A stretch of DNA of 64,000 nt. It comes from Belliella buryatensis. Lineage in GTDB: Bacteria > Bacteroidota > Bacteroidia > Cytophagales > Cyclobacteriaceae. Position 1 is the first letter of the stretch. Each line of letters opens with the position of its first letter. Location: positions 98,247 through 162,246 of the forward strand of contig NZ_FZOK01000012.1 in the NCBI RefSeq assembly GCF_900188245.1. Reading direction: 5' to 3'. Positions 10,072 to 19,316 of the stretch are shown here, in pieces. The translations under genes were made by a program, and so were the position numbers. The notes under the pieces were generated by a model. It was not told the origin of the DNA, searched no databases, and worked only from the letters and a program-made list of their open reading frames with translations.

Positions 10072-10626
10072 TTAGAAGCTATAATAAGGACTGATCATAA
10101 GATACACTACTACTCCTGTCACCGTCACATAGAGCCAAATAGGGTAGGCAAATCTAACTACTTTCCTATGCTTTTCTCGCTGATCAGTATAGCCATAATA
10201 GTAGGCTAATAAAATCGGAAATAAAGCCACAGCAGCCAAAATGATATGAGTAATCAAGATAAAAAAGTAAATAGTCCTAATCCAACCTTCACCACCAAAA
10301 GAAGTACTTTCAGCTGAAGCGTGATAAATCACATAAGAAACAAGAAATACAGCTCCCAATGTAAAGGCAGTTGTCATCGATGCCCGATGCAATGGGATAT
10401 TTTTGTTTTTTATAAAAATCAAACCAGCTATCAACGCTATGGTAGCAGCAGTATTAATTACTGCATTGAGATGTGGTAAAAAATATACCCAATCACTCGC
10501 GAAATCTAACTTCGTGGGCATGAACAATAATAAAGCTACTACTATAGGTACAGCAACTGCTATAACTGTCACCAGCCTAATGATTCCTTTATCCTCAGAA
10601 CTATTCGACAAACTATTATTTTCCAT
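10072..10626 (-). CDS. DUF420 membrane protein (CtaM/YozB-like oxidase assembly factor)
   Basis: A 184-residue integral membrane protein with about five spans, matching DUF420 in length and pattern. His-bearing spans are visible (YFLPHLNAVINT, IPLHRASMTTAF, FILITHIILAAVA, REKHRKVVRFAYPIWLYV). Characterised DUF420 members such as Bacillus CtaM are needed for active heme-copper oxidase. Its start overlaps the end of the SCO gene by 11 bases, indicating translational coupling. With SCO it forms the assembly tail of the respiratory operon. Confidence 0.85.
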   Translation of the reverse strand: MENNSLSNSSEDKGIIRLVTVIAVAVPIVVALLLFMPTKLDFASDWVYFLPHLNAVINTAATIALIAGLIFIKNKNIPLHRASMTTAFTLGAVFLVSYVIYHASAESTSFGGEGWIRTIYFFILITHIILAAVALFPILLAYYYGYTDQREKHRKVVRFAYPIWLYVTVTGVVVYLMISPYYSF

Positions 10627-11281
10627 ATAATAAGATTTTTGTTTCTAATATCAAACGATCTACCTCTTCTCTATTGGTTCCGCTATAATACCCCCTAATT
10701 CTCCCCTCTTCATCAACTAAGACAAATTTATCAGAATGTACAAAATCATCAGGCACTCCCTCTCCATCTATAGTAGGTAATATAAATCCACATCGTGCAA
10801 GATTATAAATCTCAGATTTATCACCCGTCAGAAAATGCCATTTCCCCGGGGTTGCTCTATGCAAATCAGCATAAGATTGAAGCATCTCAGGTGTATCATA
10901 TTCTGGATCAATTGATATAGAATAGATCTGAACATCATCATTTTGTCTAAACACATCATCTACACGCTCCATTTCTGTAGACATCACAGGACAAATGCTA
11001 GGACAGGAAGTAAAGAAAAAGTCAACAATAGTAACTTTTCCTTTCATTTCTATACTCCCTATCTCTTGATTGAGGTGAGAAGTAAATTTAAATTCTGGAA
11101 TCCTATGTTGTTTGCCTTCTTCAAAATTACATTCTAAAAAAGGATTATCAACGCCAGTTTCGTAATATACCGGAATATCATAAGTATTTGAACTCATTGT
11201 CTTTAAAAAGACGATAATAAGAACAGGAATCAGTAAGATGCACAATAACACTAAGCCCTGTAAAATTCTAAGTCCCTTCAT
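10616..11281 (-). CDS. SCO1/SenC family copper chaperone
   Basis: A 221-residue membrane-anchored thioredoxin-fold protein. After an N-terminal span it has the copper-binding CxxxC in FTSCPSICPVMSTEMERV and the distal His in FVHSDKFVLVDE, the three ligands of SCO proteins that load the CuA site of oxidase subunit II. I chose the ATG at 11281 (MKGLRILQG); an in-frame TTG at 11305 lies against the terminator stem and is unlikely. It follows coxD by 79 bases with a strong hairpin between them, so it may be expressed below the structural genes. coxB in this operon is the obvious target. Confidence 0.9.
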   Translation of the reverse strand: MKGLRILQGLVLLCILLIPVLIIVFLKTMSSNTYDIPVYYETGVDNPFLECNFEEGKQHRIPEFKFTSHLNQEIGSIEMKGKVTIVDFFFTSCPSICPVMSTEMERVDDVFRQNDDVQIYSISIDPEYDTPEMLQSYADLHRATPGKWHFLTGDKSEIYNLARCGFILPTIDGEGVPDDFVHSDKFVLVDEEGRIRGYYSGTNREEVDRLILETKILLYGK

Positions 11282-11302
11282 AAGATTTGATTTATTATAT
11301 AA

Positions 11303-11346
11303 CAAAAAAGTAGGTTGAAGAGTCCATCTCCAACCTACTTTTTTTG
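11303..11346 (-). terminator. Internal hairpin terminator between coxD and the SCO gene
   Basis: Ten-bp arms AAGTAGGTTG (11308-11317) and CAACCTACTT (11331-11340) with T runs on both sides. It divides the structural oxidase genes from the assembly genes. Confidence 0.75.
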
Positions 11347-11360
11347 TTAATAGAAAGATT

Positions 11361-11690
11361 TTACCACCTTAACATAAAGATGTCTGTGCCTTCTCTCATC
11401 AATGCAATTACCAACCACACCAAAAATATGAGTGGTACTATGATAGAATAAAATAAAGGTTTTGCCTCTTCACCAAGATGCATAAATTCCATCATAATGT
11501 ATTTCGCTTTCCAAATTGTCAATACAATAAAGAGGAAGTAGAGTAAAAGACCTCTATCCATGGTAAAAGCCATCAAGAATTCAACCGCAGTGATCGCTAA
11601 TAGGATCCCAGCTGTCTTCCAGATTTTCATAATTTTAGCATTATCTCTAGGAATTACTTCCAAGCTAGTTTTATTTTCTTGTGCTGCCAT
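11361..11690 (-). CDS. coxD: Cytochrome c oxidase subunit IV family protein
   Basis: A 109-residue protein with three hydrophobic spans (IWKTAGILLAITAVEFLMA, LLLYFLFIVLTIWKAKYIM, FYSIIVPLIFLVWLVIAL), the pattern of the bacterial subunit IV/COX4 family that packs beside subunits I and III. The charged MMEFMHLGEEAK loop between spans 2 and 3 is typical of the Bacteroidota version. It lies 22 bases after the second subunit III gene and is followed by the internal terminator, making it the last structural oxidase gene. It has no redox centre of its own. Confidence 0.85.
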   Translation of the reverse strand: MAAQENKTSLEVIPRDNAKIMKIWKTAGILLAITAVEFLMAFTMDRGLLLYFLFIVLTIWKAKYIMMEFMHLGEEAKPLFYSIIVPLIFLVWLVIALMREGTDIFMLRW

Positions 11691-11712
11691 ATCAAATATG
11701 CTTATAATTTCT

Positions 11713-12489
11713 TTAGATTAAGTAGAAGAAGGTAAAAACGAATACCCATACAAGATCAACAAAATGCCAATAAAGACCAATTTTTTCAATCATTTCATAA
11801 TGTCCTCTTCTTTCATACACACCAACTGCCGCTTGATAAAAGGCTAGAAATAGCAATACCACTCCAATAGTTACGTGAAATCCGTGGAATCCAGTGATAA
11901 AGAAGAATAGTTGGGCAAAAGCGGCTGGGCCATATTCATTAACTACCAAATTGGCTCCATAAATGGTCTCTGTTACAACTTGATTCAGTGTGTTCACATA
12001 AGTCAGTACAGCTCCATTATCAGAACCGTGAATAAAGTGAGACCATTCCCATGCTTGACAGCTCAGGAATGTGATTCCACCAAGTAAAGTCCAAAGCATC
12101 CATTTTACTACGTCGTTTCTATCATTTCTATGACCAGCTTCTACAGCCAATACCATCGTAACAGAGCTCATGATCAAAATAAATGTCATCAAACCTACAA
12201 AGACCAATGGCATATGAACTCCATGGAAGAAAGGAAAAGCATCAAATACCAATTCTGGAATAGGCCAGTACTCATTAGAGCCTTGGAAAGCATCCATTGT
12301 TCCTGAGTAGGCAGGATAACTTACGCGGATAGCTGCATAAGTAATCAAAAATGCGGCAAATGTAAAGATATCTGAAAGTAGGAAAAACCACATCATGAGC
12401 TTTCCATAACTGGCTTTTAGAGGTTCATTACCACCTCCCCAGATTCCTCTTTTGGAGCTAACTCCGATCGCTGTTGCAGTCGTCGACAT
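11713..12489 (-). CDS. coxC: Cytochrome c oxidase subunit III (long copy)
   Basis: A 258-residue heme-copper oxidase subunit III with about six or seven spans. Family landmarks include GKLMMWFFLLSDIFTFAAF near the start, QAWEWSHF, GFHGFHVTIGVVLL (the conserved G-H-V-x-x-G region) and YWHFVDLVWVFVFTFFYLI at the C-terminus. It is about 65 residues longer than its neighbour because of an inserted loop with PAYSGTMDAFQGSNEYWPIPE and later VNTLNQVVTETIYGANLVV. It sits 22 bases downstream of the shorter subunit III gene. Two subunit III genes in tandem are usual in this phylum; the functional difference is not evident. Confidence 0.9.
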   Translation of the reverse strand: MSTTATAIGVSSKRGIWGGGNEPLKASYGKLMMWFFLLSDIFTFAAFLITYAAIRVSYPAYSGTMDAFQGSNEYWPIPELVFDAFPFFHGVHMPLVFVGLMTFILIMSSVTMVLAVEAGHRNDRNDVVKWMLWTLLGGITFLSCQAWEWSHFIHGSDNGAVLTYVNTLNQVVTETIYGANLVVNEYGPAAFAQLFFFITGFHGFHVTIGVVLLFLAFYQAAVGVYERRGHYEMIEKIGLYWHFVDLVWVFVFTFFYLI

Positions 12490-12511
12490 ATGAATTAAAT
12501 TAACTTTATAT

Positions 12512-13093
12512 TTAATGATTAAGTTGCAAGAACATAAATAGGTATAACCATAGACCTCCCAAGAAATGCCAATAGGTTACGCACATTTCCATCGGTGTCA
12601 TAGATTGAGAATGTACCTTGTATCTAAAGGACGAAATTAATACAATAATTAGAAATATCACACCGCTAATCAAGTGTAATGCATGCAAACCTGTAAAAAC
12701 ATACAAGAAGGAGCCTGCAGGATTACCTACAAAATATACATCTTTGTCTACTAATGCAACCCAACTATACCATTGACCTATTAGAAAAAGGATTCCCAAT
12801 ATAACCGCAATTGACATACCTAACCTTACTTGGACAAGTTCATCTTTTTTAGCTGAGACATAAGACCAATGAAGAAAAATACTGCTAAGTACCACAATTC
12901 CTGAAGTATAATAAAATATATCAGGCAAAGTGAACTCCAACCAATTACCTTCGGACTGTCTGACAATATAAGCACTAGTCAAAGCTGCAAAAATCATTAC
13001 AACAGTAACCATAAATAACCATAGTGCAAACTTCTTTGGATGCATGGAAATTGGTTGCTCTGCCCCTTCAATATATGCGAATTTTTCCTCCAT
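12512..13093 (-). CDS. Cytochrome c oxidase subunit III (short copy)
   Basis: A 193-residue subunit III-type protein with five spans. It shows KKFALWLFMVTVVMIFAAL, GNWLEFTLPDIFYYTSGIVVLSS, FTGLHALHLISGVIFLI (the G-L-H-x-x-H motif) and the closing CVTYWHFLGGLWLYLFMFLQL. The lack of the first two canonical helices matches the five-helix subunit III subtype. It begins one base after the ctaB stop, so translation is probably coupled. It is part of the aa3 oxidase together with the genes on both sides. Confidence 0.9.
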   Translation of the reverse strand: MEEKFAYIEGAEQPISMHPKKFALWLFMVTVVMIFAALTSAYIVRQSEGNWLEFTLPDIFYYTSGIVVLSSIFLHWSYVSAKKDELVQVRLGMSIAVILGILFLIGQWYSWVALVDKDVYFVGNPAGSFLYVFTGLHALHLISGVIFLIIVLISSFRYKVHSQSMTPMEMCVTYWHFLGGLWLYLFMFLQLNH

Positions 13094-13094
13094 C

Positions 13095-13997
13095 TTAAAT
13101 CTTATCTAGTAAATACGCAATTTGTACAATCGGAAGATACAAAAACGATCCAAACATGATCTTCAAAGCAGATTTTCTTGAGCAATCTCTCATCAAGGAA
13201 AACGTCTGCGCTAAGAAAAGAACACCACAAACTGTAGCTACGATACCTGAATTTAGCCCTGTCAAACCAAAGTAAGTAGGCAACAAACCCAGAGGCAATA
13301 AGAACAAGGTGTAAATCATAATTTGAATCGCAGTATTGAGGTCCTTTTTTCCACCAGAAGGCAATAACTTAAATCCAGCCTTTTTATAATCTTCGTCACT
13401 TACCCAAGCGATAGCCCAAAAATGAGGAAATTGCCAAACAAACTGAATCCCGAAGATAATCAAGGCCTCATGTGAAATCATCCCAGTAGCAGCAGTCCAA
13501 CCTAACAAAGGAGGCATAGCCCCAGGGATTGCTCCAACAAAAACAGCTATTGGCCCAACTCGCTTCAAAGGGGTGTAAACAAATACATAAAGAATCATGC
13601 TTAATACACCCAAAGCAGTAGTCAAAGGATTGGTAAATAACCAGAGTATACTTACACCAATAATCCCAACTATTGTAGTAAACCAATAGGCCTCTGAAAG
13701 AGTAATTTGTTTTAAAGGAAGAGGTCTGTTTTGAGTTCGCTTCATTAGCTTGTCATAATCTCTTTCCCATATTTCGTTTGCCGCCCCAGAAGCACCACTA
13801 ATCAGAAAACCTCCAATCATCAAGGCAAAGAATTTCCCCCAAGAAAAAACTACTCCAGAGTCTCCCAAAATAAATCCAAACACCGCAGAGAAAGTAACCA
13901 ATGCGCTCAGTCTGAATTTGATCAATTCGTAATATGCCTTTGCTCTAAAAGCAACTGCATCGATTAGCGTATTTTCGACAATATTTAAAGTCCTCAT
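13095..13997 (-). CDS. ctaB: Protoheme IX farnesyltransferase (heme O synthase)
   Basis: A 300-residue UbiA-superfamily enzyme that attaches a farnesyl group to heme B, giving heme O. The two Asp-rich motifs are readable: NEIWERDYDKLMKRTQNRPLP (magnesium-diphosphate site) and the second loop WAIAWVSDEDYKKAGFKLLP. The QFPHFWAIAW stretch is diagnostic of heme O synthases. About nine spans. Its ATG overlaps the ctaA stop by four bases, so heme O and heme A synthases are coupled. The position inside the oxidase operon supports heme A supply for coxA. Confidence 0.95.
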   Translation of the reverse strand: MRTLNIVENTLIDAVAFRAKAYYELIKFRLSALVTFSAVFGFILGDSGVVFSWGKFFALMIGGFLISGASGAANEIWERDYDKLMKRTQNRPLPLKQITLSEAYWFTTIVGIIGVSILWLFTNPLTTALGVLSMILYVFVYTPLKRVGPIAVFVGAIPGAMPPLLGWTAATGMISHEALIIFGIQFVWQFPHFWAIAWVSDEDYKKAGFKLLPSGGKKDLNTAIQIMIYTLFLLPLGLLPTYFGLTGLNSGIVATVCGVLFLAQTFSLMRDCSRKSALKIMFGSFLYLPIVQIAYLLDKI

Positions 13998-15076
13998 GAA
14001 CTAACTGTGTCTATTTTTAATTTATTTTGATCAAAAAGATTCAATAACAATAAGAATTGAATTCCTATGATCAATGCACCTAATAATAGGTGGACTGGTT
14101 GCAGGAAAGCTGGAATTGCAAAATATGCCATCCCAACCCCCGTCAATATTTCAAACACAATTATTATAAGTAGTAATTGTGATAATTTGAAGATTCCTGA
14201 ATTACGAAGCGAGTATTTATAAATTTTATAAATAAACAGCAGATGAATACCCAAGAGCACCAAGGAATAAGACCTATGAATAAGAAAAGGCAAACCCAAT
14301 TGCTCTATCCAAGTACTTCTCAACAAGTTCCCCATGGCTGTGGCAACTTGATCAATTTCTTCTCTCACCTGCGTACCCAAGATAATTTGTACTATCATTA
14401 GAATGAAACCAATGAATAATATAATAGAAAGTCTTTTAGATTTATAAGTCCTTCTTTTGATCTCTTTACCAATATGATGTGCTCTGAAATGGATGTAGAT
14501 TAATATACAAACCAATAACAGTGCTAACAACATATGTATGGTGATCATCCATGTCAATAAATTCGTGGAAACGACGATTGAACCTATCCAACCGATAAAG
14601 AGAACGAGGATCAAGCTGCCAATAGATAAGATAGGAATTAATTTATCTTGACTCCATAAAGAAAGAGATCTATAAACAGTAAGTATTATCAAAAGACCGA
14701 TGACAACGCCAATTAATCTATTGATATATTCTATCCATGTTTTGGTGGCATTAAACTCCTCCTCTATCAAAATAGACTTATCATTTCTTATCTCTTCTGC
14801 CTTATTCGTAAAACCTAACTTTTCTAAACTAGCGACAAAGCGATCATTTTTTTCAACTCGCTTTTCGAGGTATATTTCCTGATAATCATTTGGGAGCTGA
14901 TTCACGCTCGTTGGCGGAACCCAGCTCCCAAAGCATTTAGGCCAATCAGGACATCCCATACCAGAACCGGTACTTCTGACAATCCCACCAACCAAGATCA
15001 GAAAATAAACAGCAATCACAGTAATCAAAGAGATCCTGCGAAAGCTGTTAATTGATTTAAGATTCCTTAGATTCAT
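13994..15076 (-). CDS. ctaA: Heme A synthase
   Basis: A 360-residue COX15/CtaA membrane enzyme that oxidises the heme O methyl group to a formyl, giving heme A. It has eight spans with conserved heme-ligand histidines: ITIHMLLALLLV, LIHRSYSLVLLGIHLLF and QPVHLLLGALIIG. The N-terminal GGIVRSTGSGMGCPDWPKC motif is characteristic, as is the EYINRLIGV stretch (here WIEYINRLIGVVIGLLI). The gene starts 20 bases inside the coxA 3' end and overlaps ctaB by four bases, a tight translational block. Length matches the Bacteroidota and mitochondrial form, not the shorter Bacillus one. Confidence 0.95.
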   Translation of the reverse strand: MNLRNLKSINSFRRISLITVIAVYFLILVGGIVRSTGSGMGCPDWPKCFGSWVPPTSVNQLPNDYQEIYLEKRVEKNDRFVASLEKLGFTNKAEEIRNDKSILIEEEFNATKTWIEYINRLIGVVIGLLIILTVYRSLSLWSQDKLIPILSIGSLILVLFIGWIGSIVVSTNLLTWMITIHMLLALLLVCILIYIHFRAHHIGKEIKRRTYKSKRLSIILFIGFILMIVQIILGTQVREEIDQVATAMGNLLRSTWIEQLGLPFLIHRSYSLVLLGIHLLFIYKIYKYSLRNSGIFKLSQLLLIIIVFEILTGVGMAYFAIPAFLQPVHLLLGALIIGIQFLLLLNLFDQNKLKIDTVSS

Positions 15077-16946
15077 TTGCTACCAACACTTCCTCTTCCT
15101 CTGCGATAATTTCCTTTTCTAATTTAACCAATTCCTGTTCATGAGGAAGGTTAGATTCAGGAGTAGCAGACAACGGAACTGTTTGCATAATGAAGTCTTC
15201 CTTAGCACCTGGCTTAGAGTAATCATACGGCCATCTATACACTGAAGGAATTTCACCAGGCCAGTTACCATGTCCTGGGAATAATGGAGTAGTCCACTCT
15301 AAAGTGGTAGATCTCCATGGGTTTAAACTCGCTTTTCTGCCTCTATACATGCTATAGAAGAAATTGAACAAGAAGATGAACTGAGCTGCAAATGTGATAA
15401 TAGCTGCCGCAGATACAAACATATTCAAATCAGTGTACATGTTAGAAAACTCAAAATTGGTCCAAGAATAGTATCTCCTAGGGAATCCAGCGATACCGAT
15501 ATAGTGCATCGGGAAGAATACCAAGTAAACACCCACAAATGTCAACCAGAAATGGATATATCCCAGCCTAGCATCCATCATTCTACCAAACATCTTAGGG
15601 AACCAATGATAAACACCAGCCATCAATCCAAAGAAAGAAGCAGAACCCATTACAAGGTGAAAATGGGCAACTACAAAATATGTATCGTGTAGTTGAATAT
15701 CAATTGCAGAATTACCTAAGAAAATACCAGTCAAACCACCAGATATAAAGAATGAAACTAATCCAATGGAAAATAACATTGCAGGAGTAAAGATCAAATT
15801 ACCTCTCCAAAGTGTAGTCAAGTAATTAAATACTTTTACAGCAGATGGGATAGCAATAATTAATGTTAGGAACATGAAGATGGAACCCAAAAATGGATTC
15901 ATTCCTGACACAAACATGTGGTGAGCCCAAACTACAAACGAGAGTATAGTAATACCCAACATTGAAATAATCATGGCTTTGTAACCAAAAATTGGCTTTC
16001 TAGAGTTTGTAGCAATTACTTCTGAAGTGATACCTAATGCTGGCAACAATACAATATATACTTCAGGGTGACCTAAAAACCAGAATAAATGTTGGTATAA
16101 AACTGGACTACCGCCAGTATTTGGCAGAGCTCCTTCTCCAGAAATGTATATATCTGATAAATAGAATGAAGTACCAAAACTTCTATCGAATACCAATAGC
16201 AATGCAGCAGCAAATAAAACTGGGAATGATAACAAACCAATAACAGCTGTCAGGAAGAAAGCCCAAATTGTCAATGGAAGTCTAGAGAAAGACATACCTT
16301 TGGTTCTTAGGTTAATAACTGTCGTTATATAATTGATACCTCCTAACAAGGACGAAGCAATGAAAAAGGTCATCGAAATCAACCATAGCGTCATACCCAT
16401 ACCAGAACCTGGAATAGCTTGCTCCAATGCAGATAACGGAGGATATACTACCCAACCACCCCCTGCAGGGCCATTTTCAAGGAAAAGAGAAATAAACATG
16501 ATCACACCTGATACAAAGAAGAACCAGTAGGAAAGCATATTCATGAATCCTGAAGCCATATCTCTTGCACCAATCTGAAGAGGTATCAAGAAATTAGAGA
16601 ATGTTCCACTCAAGCCAGCTGTCAATACAAAGAAAACCATAATGGTACCATGCATCGTAACTAACGCCAAATAGAAATTAGGATCAAGTTTACCCGCCTC
16701 ATCAATCCAGCCTCCAAGTAATGGCTTAAGGAATGTTAAGTCCATATCAGGAAAACCTAATTGAAGTCTAAATAAAATCGAAAGAAAACCTCCAATCAAA
16801 GCCCAGAAAATACCAGTAACCAAAAATTGTTTACCGATCATTTTATGGTCAGTACTAAAGATGTACTTCGTGATAAAGTTATCGTGATGCTCGTGATCAT
16901 GATCATGAGCAGTAGCACCATGAGAAGCTACGTTAGCTGTTGCCAT
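15057..16946 (-). CDS. coxA: Cytochrome c oxidase subunit I
   Basis: A 629-residue catalytic subunit of an aa3-type oxygen reductase. The active site is readable: VTMHGTIMVFF, FLGHPEVYIVLLP with the CuB His and cross-linked Tyr, VWAHHMFVSG with two more CuB histidines, and HDTYFVVAHFHLVMG with the heme a and a3 ligands. The Glu in GHPEVY marks the proton-pumping A1 class. A His-rich N-terminus (HGATAHDHDHEHHD) precedes span 1, and the acidic C-terminus is extended. It lies 16 bases after coxB and overlaps ctaA. Electrons should arrive from CuA of coxB. Confidence 0.97.
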   Translation of the reverse strand: MATANVASHGATAHDHDHEHHDNFITKYIFSTDHKMIGKQFLVTGIFWALIGGFLSILFRLQLGFPDMDLTFLKPLLGGWIDEAGKLDPNFYLALVTMHGTIMVFFVLTAGLSGTFSNFLIPLQIGARDMASGFMNMLSYWFFFVSGVIMFISLFLENGPAGGGWVVYPPLSALEQAIPGSGMGMTLWLISMTFFIASSLLGGINYITTVINLRTKGMSFSRLPLTIWAFFLTAVIGLLSFPVLFAAALLLVFDRSFGTSFYLSDIYISGEGALPNTGGSPVLYQHLFWFLGHPEVYIVLLPALGITSEVIATNSRKPIFGYKAMIISMLGITILSFVVWAHHMFVSGMNPFLGSIFMFLTLIIAIPSAVKVFNYLTTLWRGNLIFTPAMLFSIGLVSFFISGGLTGIFLGNSAIDIQLHDTYFVVAHFHLVMGSASFFGLMAGVYHWFPKMFGRMMDARLGYIHFWLTFVGVYLVFFPMHYIGIAGFPRRYYSWTNFEFSNMYTDLNMFVSAAAIITFAAQFIFLFNFFYSMYRGRKASLNPWRSTTLEWTTPLFPGHGNWPGEIPSVYRWPYDYSKPGAKEDFIMQTVPLSATPESNLPHEQELVKLEKEIIAEEEEVLVANESKES

Positions 16947-16962
16947 AATTTTACTTATTTAA

Positions 16963-18000
16963 TTACTTATATTCACCGATAGTGATATCGGCCAATTCTT
17001 TCAAATCTGAAGGTAAGTTTTCAACCAGTGCTGGATTGTTGACAATATATGGTTTTTGTTCTTTCAACCATTCCTGATATTCTGCAGGCTCAACTACTCT
17101 GATTTCTCTACGCATTGAGAAATGACCCCTTCCACATATTTCAGTACAAGCAATTTCATAAACAAATTCCTCGTCACCCAGTTCTTGACGCATTTCTGCT
17201 GTTGTTTTTGTGGGCGTAAACCAAAATCTAGTAGGCATACCAGGAACTGCATCCATTTTCAATCTCATATGTGGTGCAAAAACAGAGTGAAGAACATCTC
17301 TAGCTCTAATTTTAAATAGAACAGGTTCTCCCTTTGGGATCACTACGACTGGAGATGTAAAATCATCTAAAGCATTTCTATCCGTAAAATCAACTCCAGA
17401 AGGATTATTTACTTCGTTGACTAATCTATAGTCATGATCACCTAGAACATTGTCCAAACCGGGATATCTAACTTCCCAAGCAAATTGATAACCCATGATC
17501 TCAACGACATGAGCATTTTCAGGTGCAGGAGCTGTAATATCAGACCAAGCTTTCCATCCGCCTATCACAAGAATAGCCAATACAACAGCAGGGACTACTG
17601 TCCAAATAACTTCTAGTTTATTGTTATCAGGGTAAAACGTAGCCTTCCTCTTCTCACTATATTGATACTTGTATGGGAAAATGAAAAGAAGAATATGAGT
17701 TATAATGAATACAACACCAGTTACAGCCATTGTAATCCAAAATAACTGATCTGTCACAGCACCATGTTCGGAGCCTAAAGGAAGATTGTAGTTATCAAAC
17801 TCTTTAATTGAATACCAAAACATCAAACCTCCAGCTCCAAAAAGGAATACAACAAACAATAAGGCGTTTACCTTATTACTACTTGAAGCAATCTTCTTAT
17901 CAGAACCTTTAACAACTGAAACTAGGGTTTGTATTCTGTAAACCATCCATATCAAGGACAGCAACAACAAAACACCAACTGCAATAAGAAATCCGTACAT
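16963..18000 (-). CDS. coxB: Cytochrome c oxidase subunit II
   Basis: A 345-residue subunit II. The CuA site is complete: distal His in DVLHSVFAPHM, then CTEICGRGHFSM with both cysteines, Glu, His and Met. There are four hydrophobic N-terminal segments (about 3-20, 47-66, 88-110 and 135-155) instead of the usual two. No cytochrome c domain is fused at the C-terminus (it ends ADITIGEYK), so this is not caa3-type by fusion; electrons must come from a separate heme domain such as ActE or the ActA N-domain. It begins 24 bases after actF, placing the oxidase directly behind the complex III genes. Confidence 0.95.
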   Translation of the reverse strand: MYGFLIAVGVLLLLSLIWMVYRIQTLVSVVKGSDKKIASSSNKVNALLFVVFLFGAGGLMFWYSIKEFDNYNLPLGSEHGAVTDQLFWITMAVTGVVFIITHILLFIFPYKYQYSEKRKATFYPDNNKLEVIWTVVPAVVLAILVIGGWKAWSDITAPAPENAHVVEIMGYQFAWEVRYPGLDNVLGDHDYRLVNEVNNPSGVDFTDRNALDDFTSPVVVIPKGEPVLFKIRARDVLHSVFAPHMRLKMDAVPGMPTRFWFTPTKTTAEMRQELGDEEFVYEIACTEICGRGHFSMRREIRVVEPAEYQEWLKEQKPYIVNNPALVENLPSDLKELADITIGEYK

Positions 18001-18024
18001 AATTTTTACTTTTTCGGATAAATA

Positions 18025-19314
18025 TTAAATGTGATGATGATATGACTCTTCAAGCATTGGGTGATTTTTGGCTACCAAATTTTTACCTGCTAGAGATTTA
18101 AACACTACGAAAACAAAAGCGGCACCAAATATCAACAACATTCCAATTTCCATTAAGCCAAACCCTCCATTGTGACCTAAAGTACCTGGTTGAACCATCA
18201 AGAAGAAATCAAACCAATGTCCTAAGATAATCAAAGAACAAACAACTTTAAGAAAGACACCATGTCTTTTAGAATCACGTGTCATAAGAACAAGGAACGG
18301 CAACACAAAGTTTAGTGCTAGGTTTACAAAAATGAACGGGCTATACACGTCGCTTTGTAATCTTTCTACGAAGTAAACAGATTCCTCAGGAATATTGGCA
18401 TAATAGATCAATAAGAACTGTGAAAACCAGATGTATGTCCAGAAAATAGAGAATGCAAATACAAACTTACCTAAGTCATGAATATGATTTTCATTGACCA
18501 TTTCCAAGTAACCTTTACCTTTTAGATAAAGCGTAATCAATGTGATCACTGAAAGTCCTGCTACAAACCAAGATGCAAATACATACCAACCAAACATAGT
18601 AGAAAACCAGTGTGTATCGATAGACATGATCCAGTCCCAGGCAGCAATTGAAGAGGAAACAGCAAATAAAACTAGAAAAATAGCTGACCATTTTCTGATA
18701 TTTGACCAATCATGAGACCCTGAAAGGTTATCCTCTGCAAAAGAAAGATTCTTCAATTTATTAAAGAAAAAGACCCATATACCAAAGAATGCAATCATTC
18801 TAATGATAAAGAAAATAGGGAAGGAACCTTTTTCCATTGGCCAATAGAAGAATGCTCCTTTACCATCTATGATGTAATCATATTGAGGATCATTTTTATC
18901 AAACAAATAGCTATGTGTCCAGTGAAATAAATCATGGCTAGCTACAAAGAAGGTAACAATCATTAAAACTCCAGCTATCGGTAACCAGTTGCCAAGTGAA
19001 AGCATCACTCTCAATATACCAGTTGACCAACCAGCTTGTGCAGCATACTGTATTGCAAAGAAGAAAACTCCGATAACAGCGATACCCGTGAAATAAACAT
19101 TGTTGATCCAAAGGTTTGCAAAAACCCTATGATACCAATGATAAGCATGACCACTAGCATCAGCTGCTTCATCATGATGACCACCAAACAAAGATGTAAT
19201 AACTCCAACAGCGAACAAAGCTACACCAAGACCCAAAACAGTCATGATGGACTTCTTCAAAGAAGCTGTGAAATCAAATTTTTGATCTAAATTATAACTT
19301 GATACCTGCGCCAT
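18025..19314 (-). CDS. actF: Alternative complex III membrane subunit ActF
   Basis: A 429-residue integral membrane protein with about ten spans, related to NrfD/PsrC quinone-binding subunits. A His-rich luminal stretch (GGHHDEAADASGHAYHWYHRVF) follows span 1, and the gene ends with a His-rich tail (YHHHI). Helix-bundle signatures seen in ActF proteins include SLGNWLPIAGVLMIVTFFVASHDLFHWTH and WSAIFLVLFAVSSSIAAWDWIMSIDTHWFS. In alternative complex III, ActC and ActF form the two four-helix-bundle membrane halves. It starts two bases after actE and 24 bases before coxB. Confidence 0.93.
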   Translation of the reverse strand: MAQVSSYNLDQKFDFTASLKKSIMTVLGLGVALFAVGVITSLFGGHHDEAADASGHAYHWYHRVFANLWINNVYFTGIAVIGVFFFAIQYAAQAGWSTGILRVMLSLGNWLPIAGVLMIVTFFVASHDLFHWTHSYLFDKNDPQYDYIIDGKGAFFYWPMEKGSFPIFFIIRMIAFFGIWVFFFNKLKNLSFAEDNLSGSHDWSNIRKWSAIFLVLFAVSSSIAAWDWIMSIDTHWFSTMFGWYVFASWFVAGLSVITLITLYLKGKGYLEMVNENHIHDLGKFVFAFSIFWTYIWFSQFLLIYYANIPEESVYFVERLQSDVYSPFIFVNLALNFVLPFLVLMTRDSKRHGVFLKVVCSLIILGHWFDFFLMVQPGTLGHNGGFGLMEIGMLLIFGAAFVFVVFKSLAGKNLVAKNHPMLEESYHHHI

Positions 19315-19316
19315 GA

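Noticed and set aside
11281..11305. TTG start extending the SCO protein by eight residues
   Set aside because: It abuts the terminator stem, and the ATG at 11281 gives a normal signal anchor.
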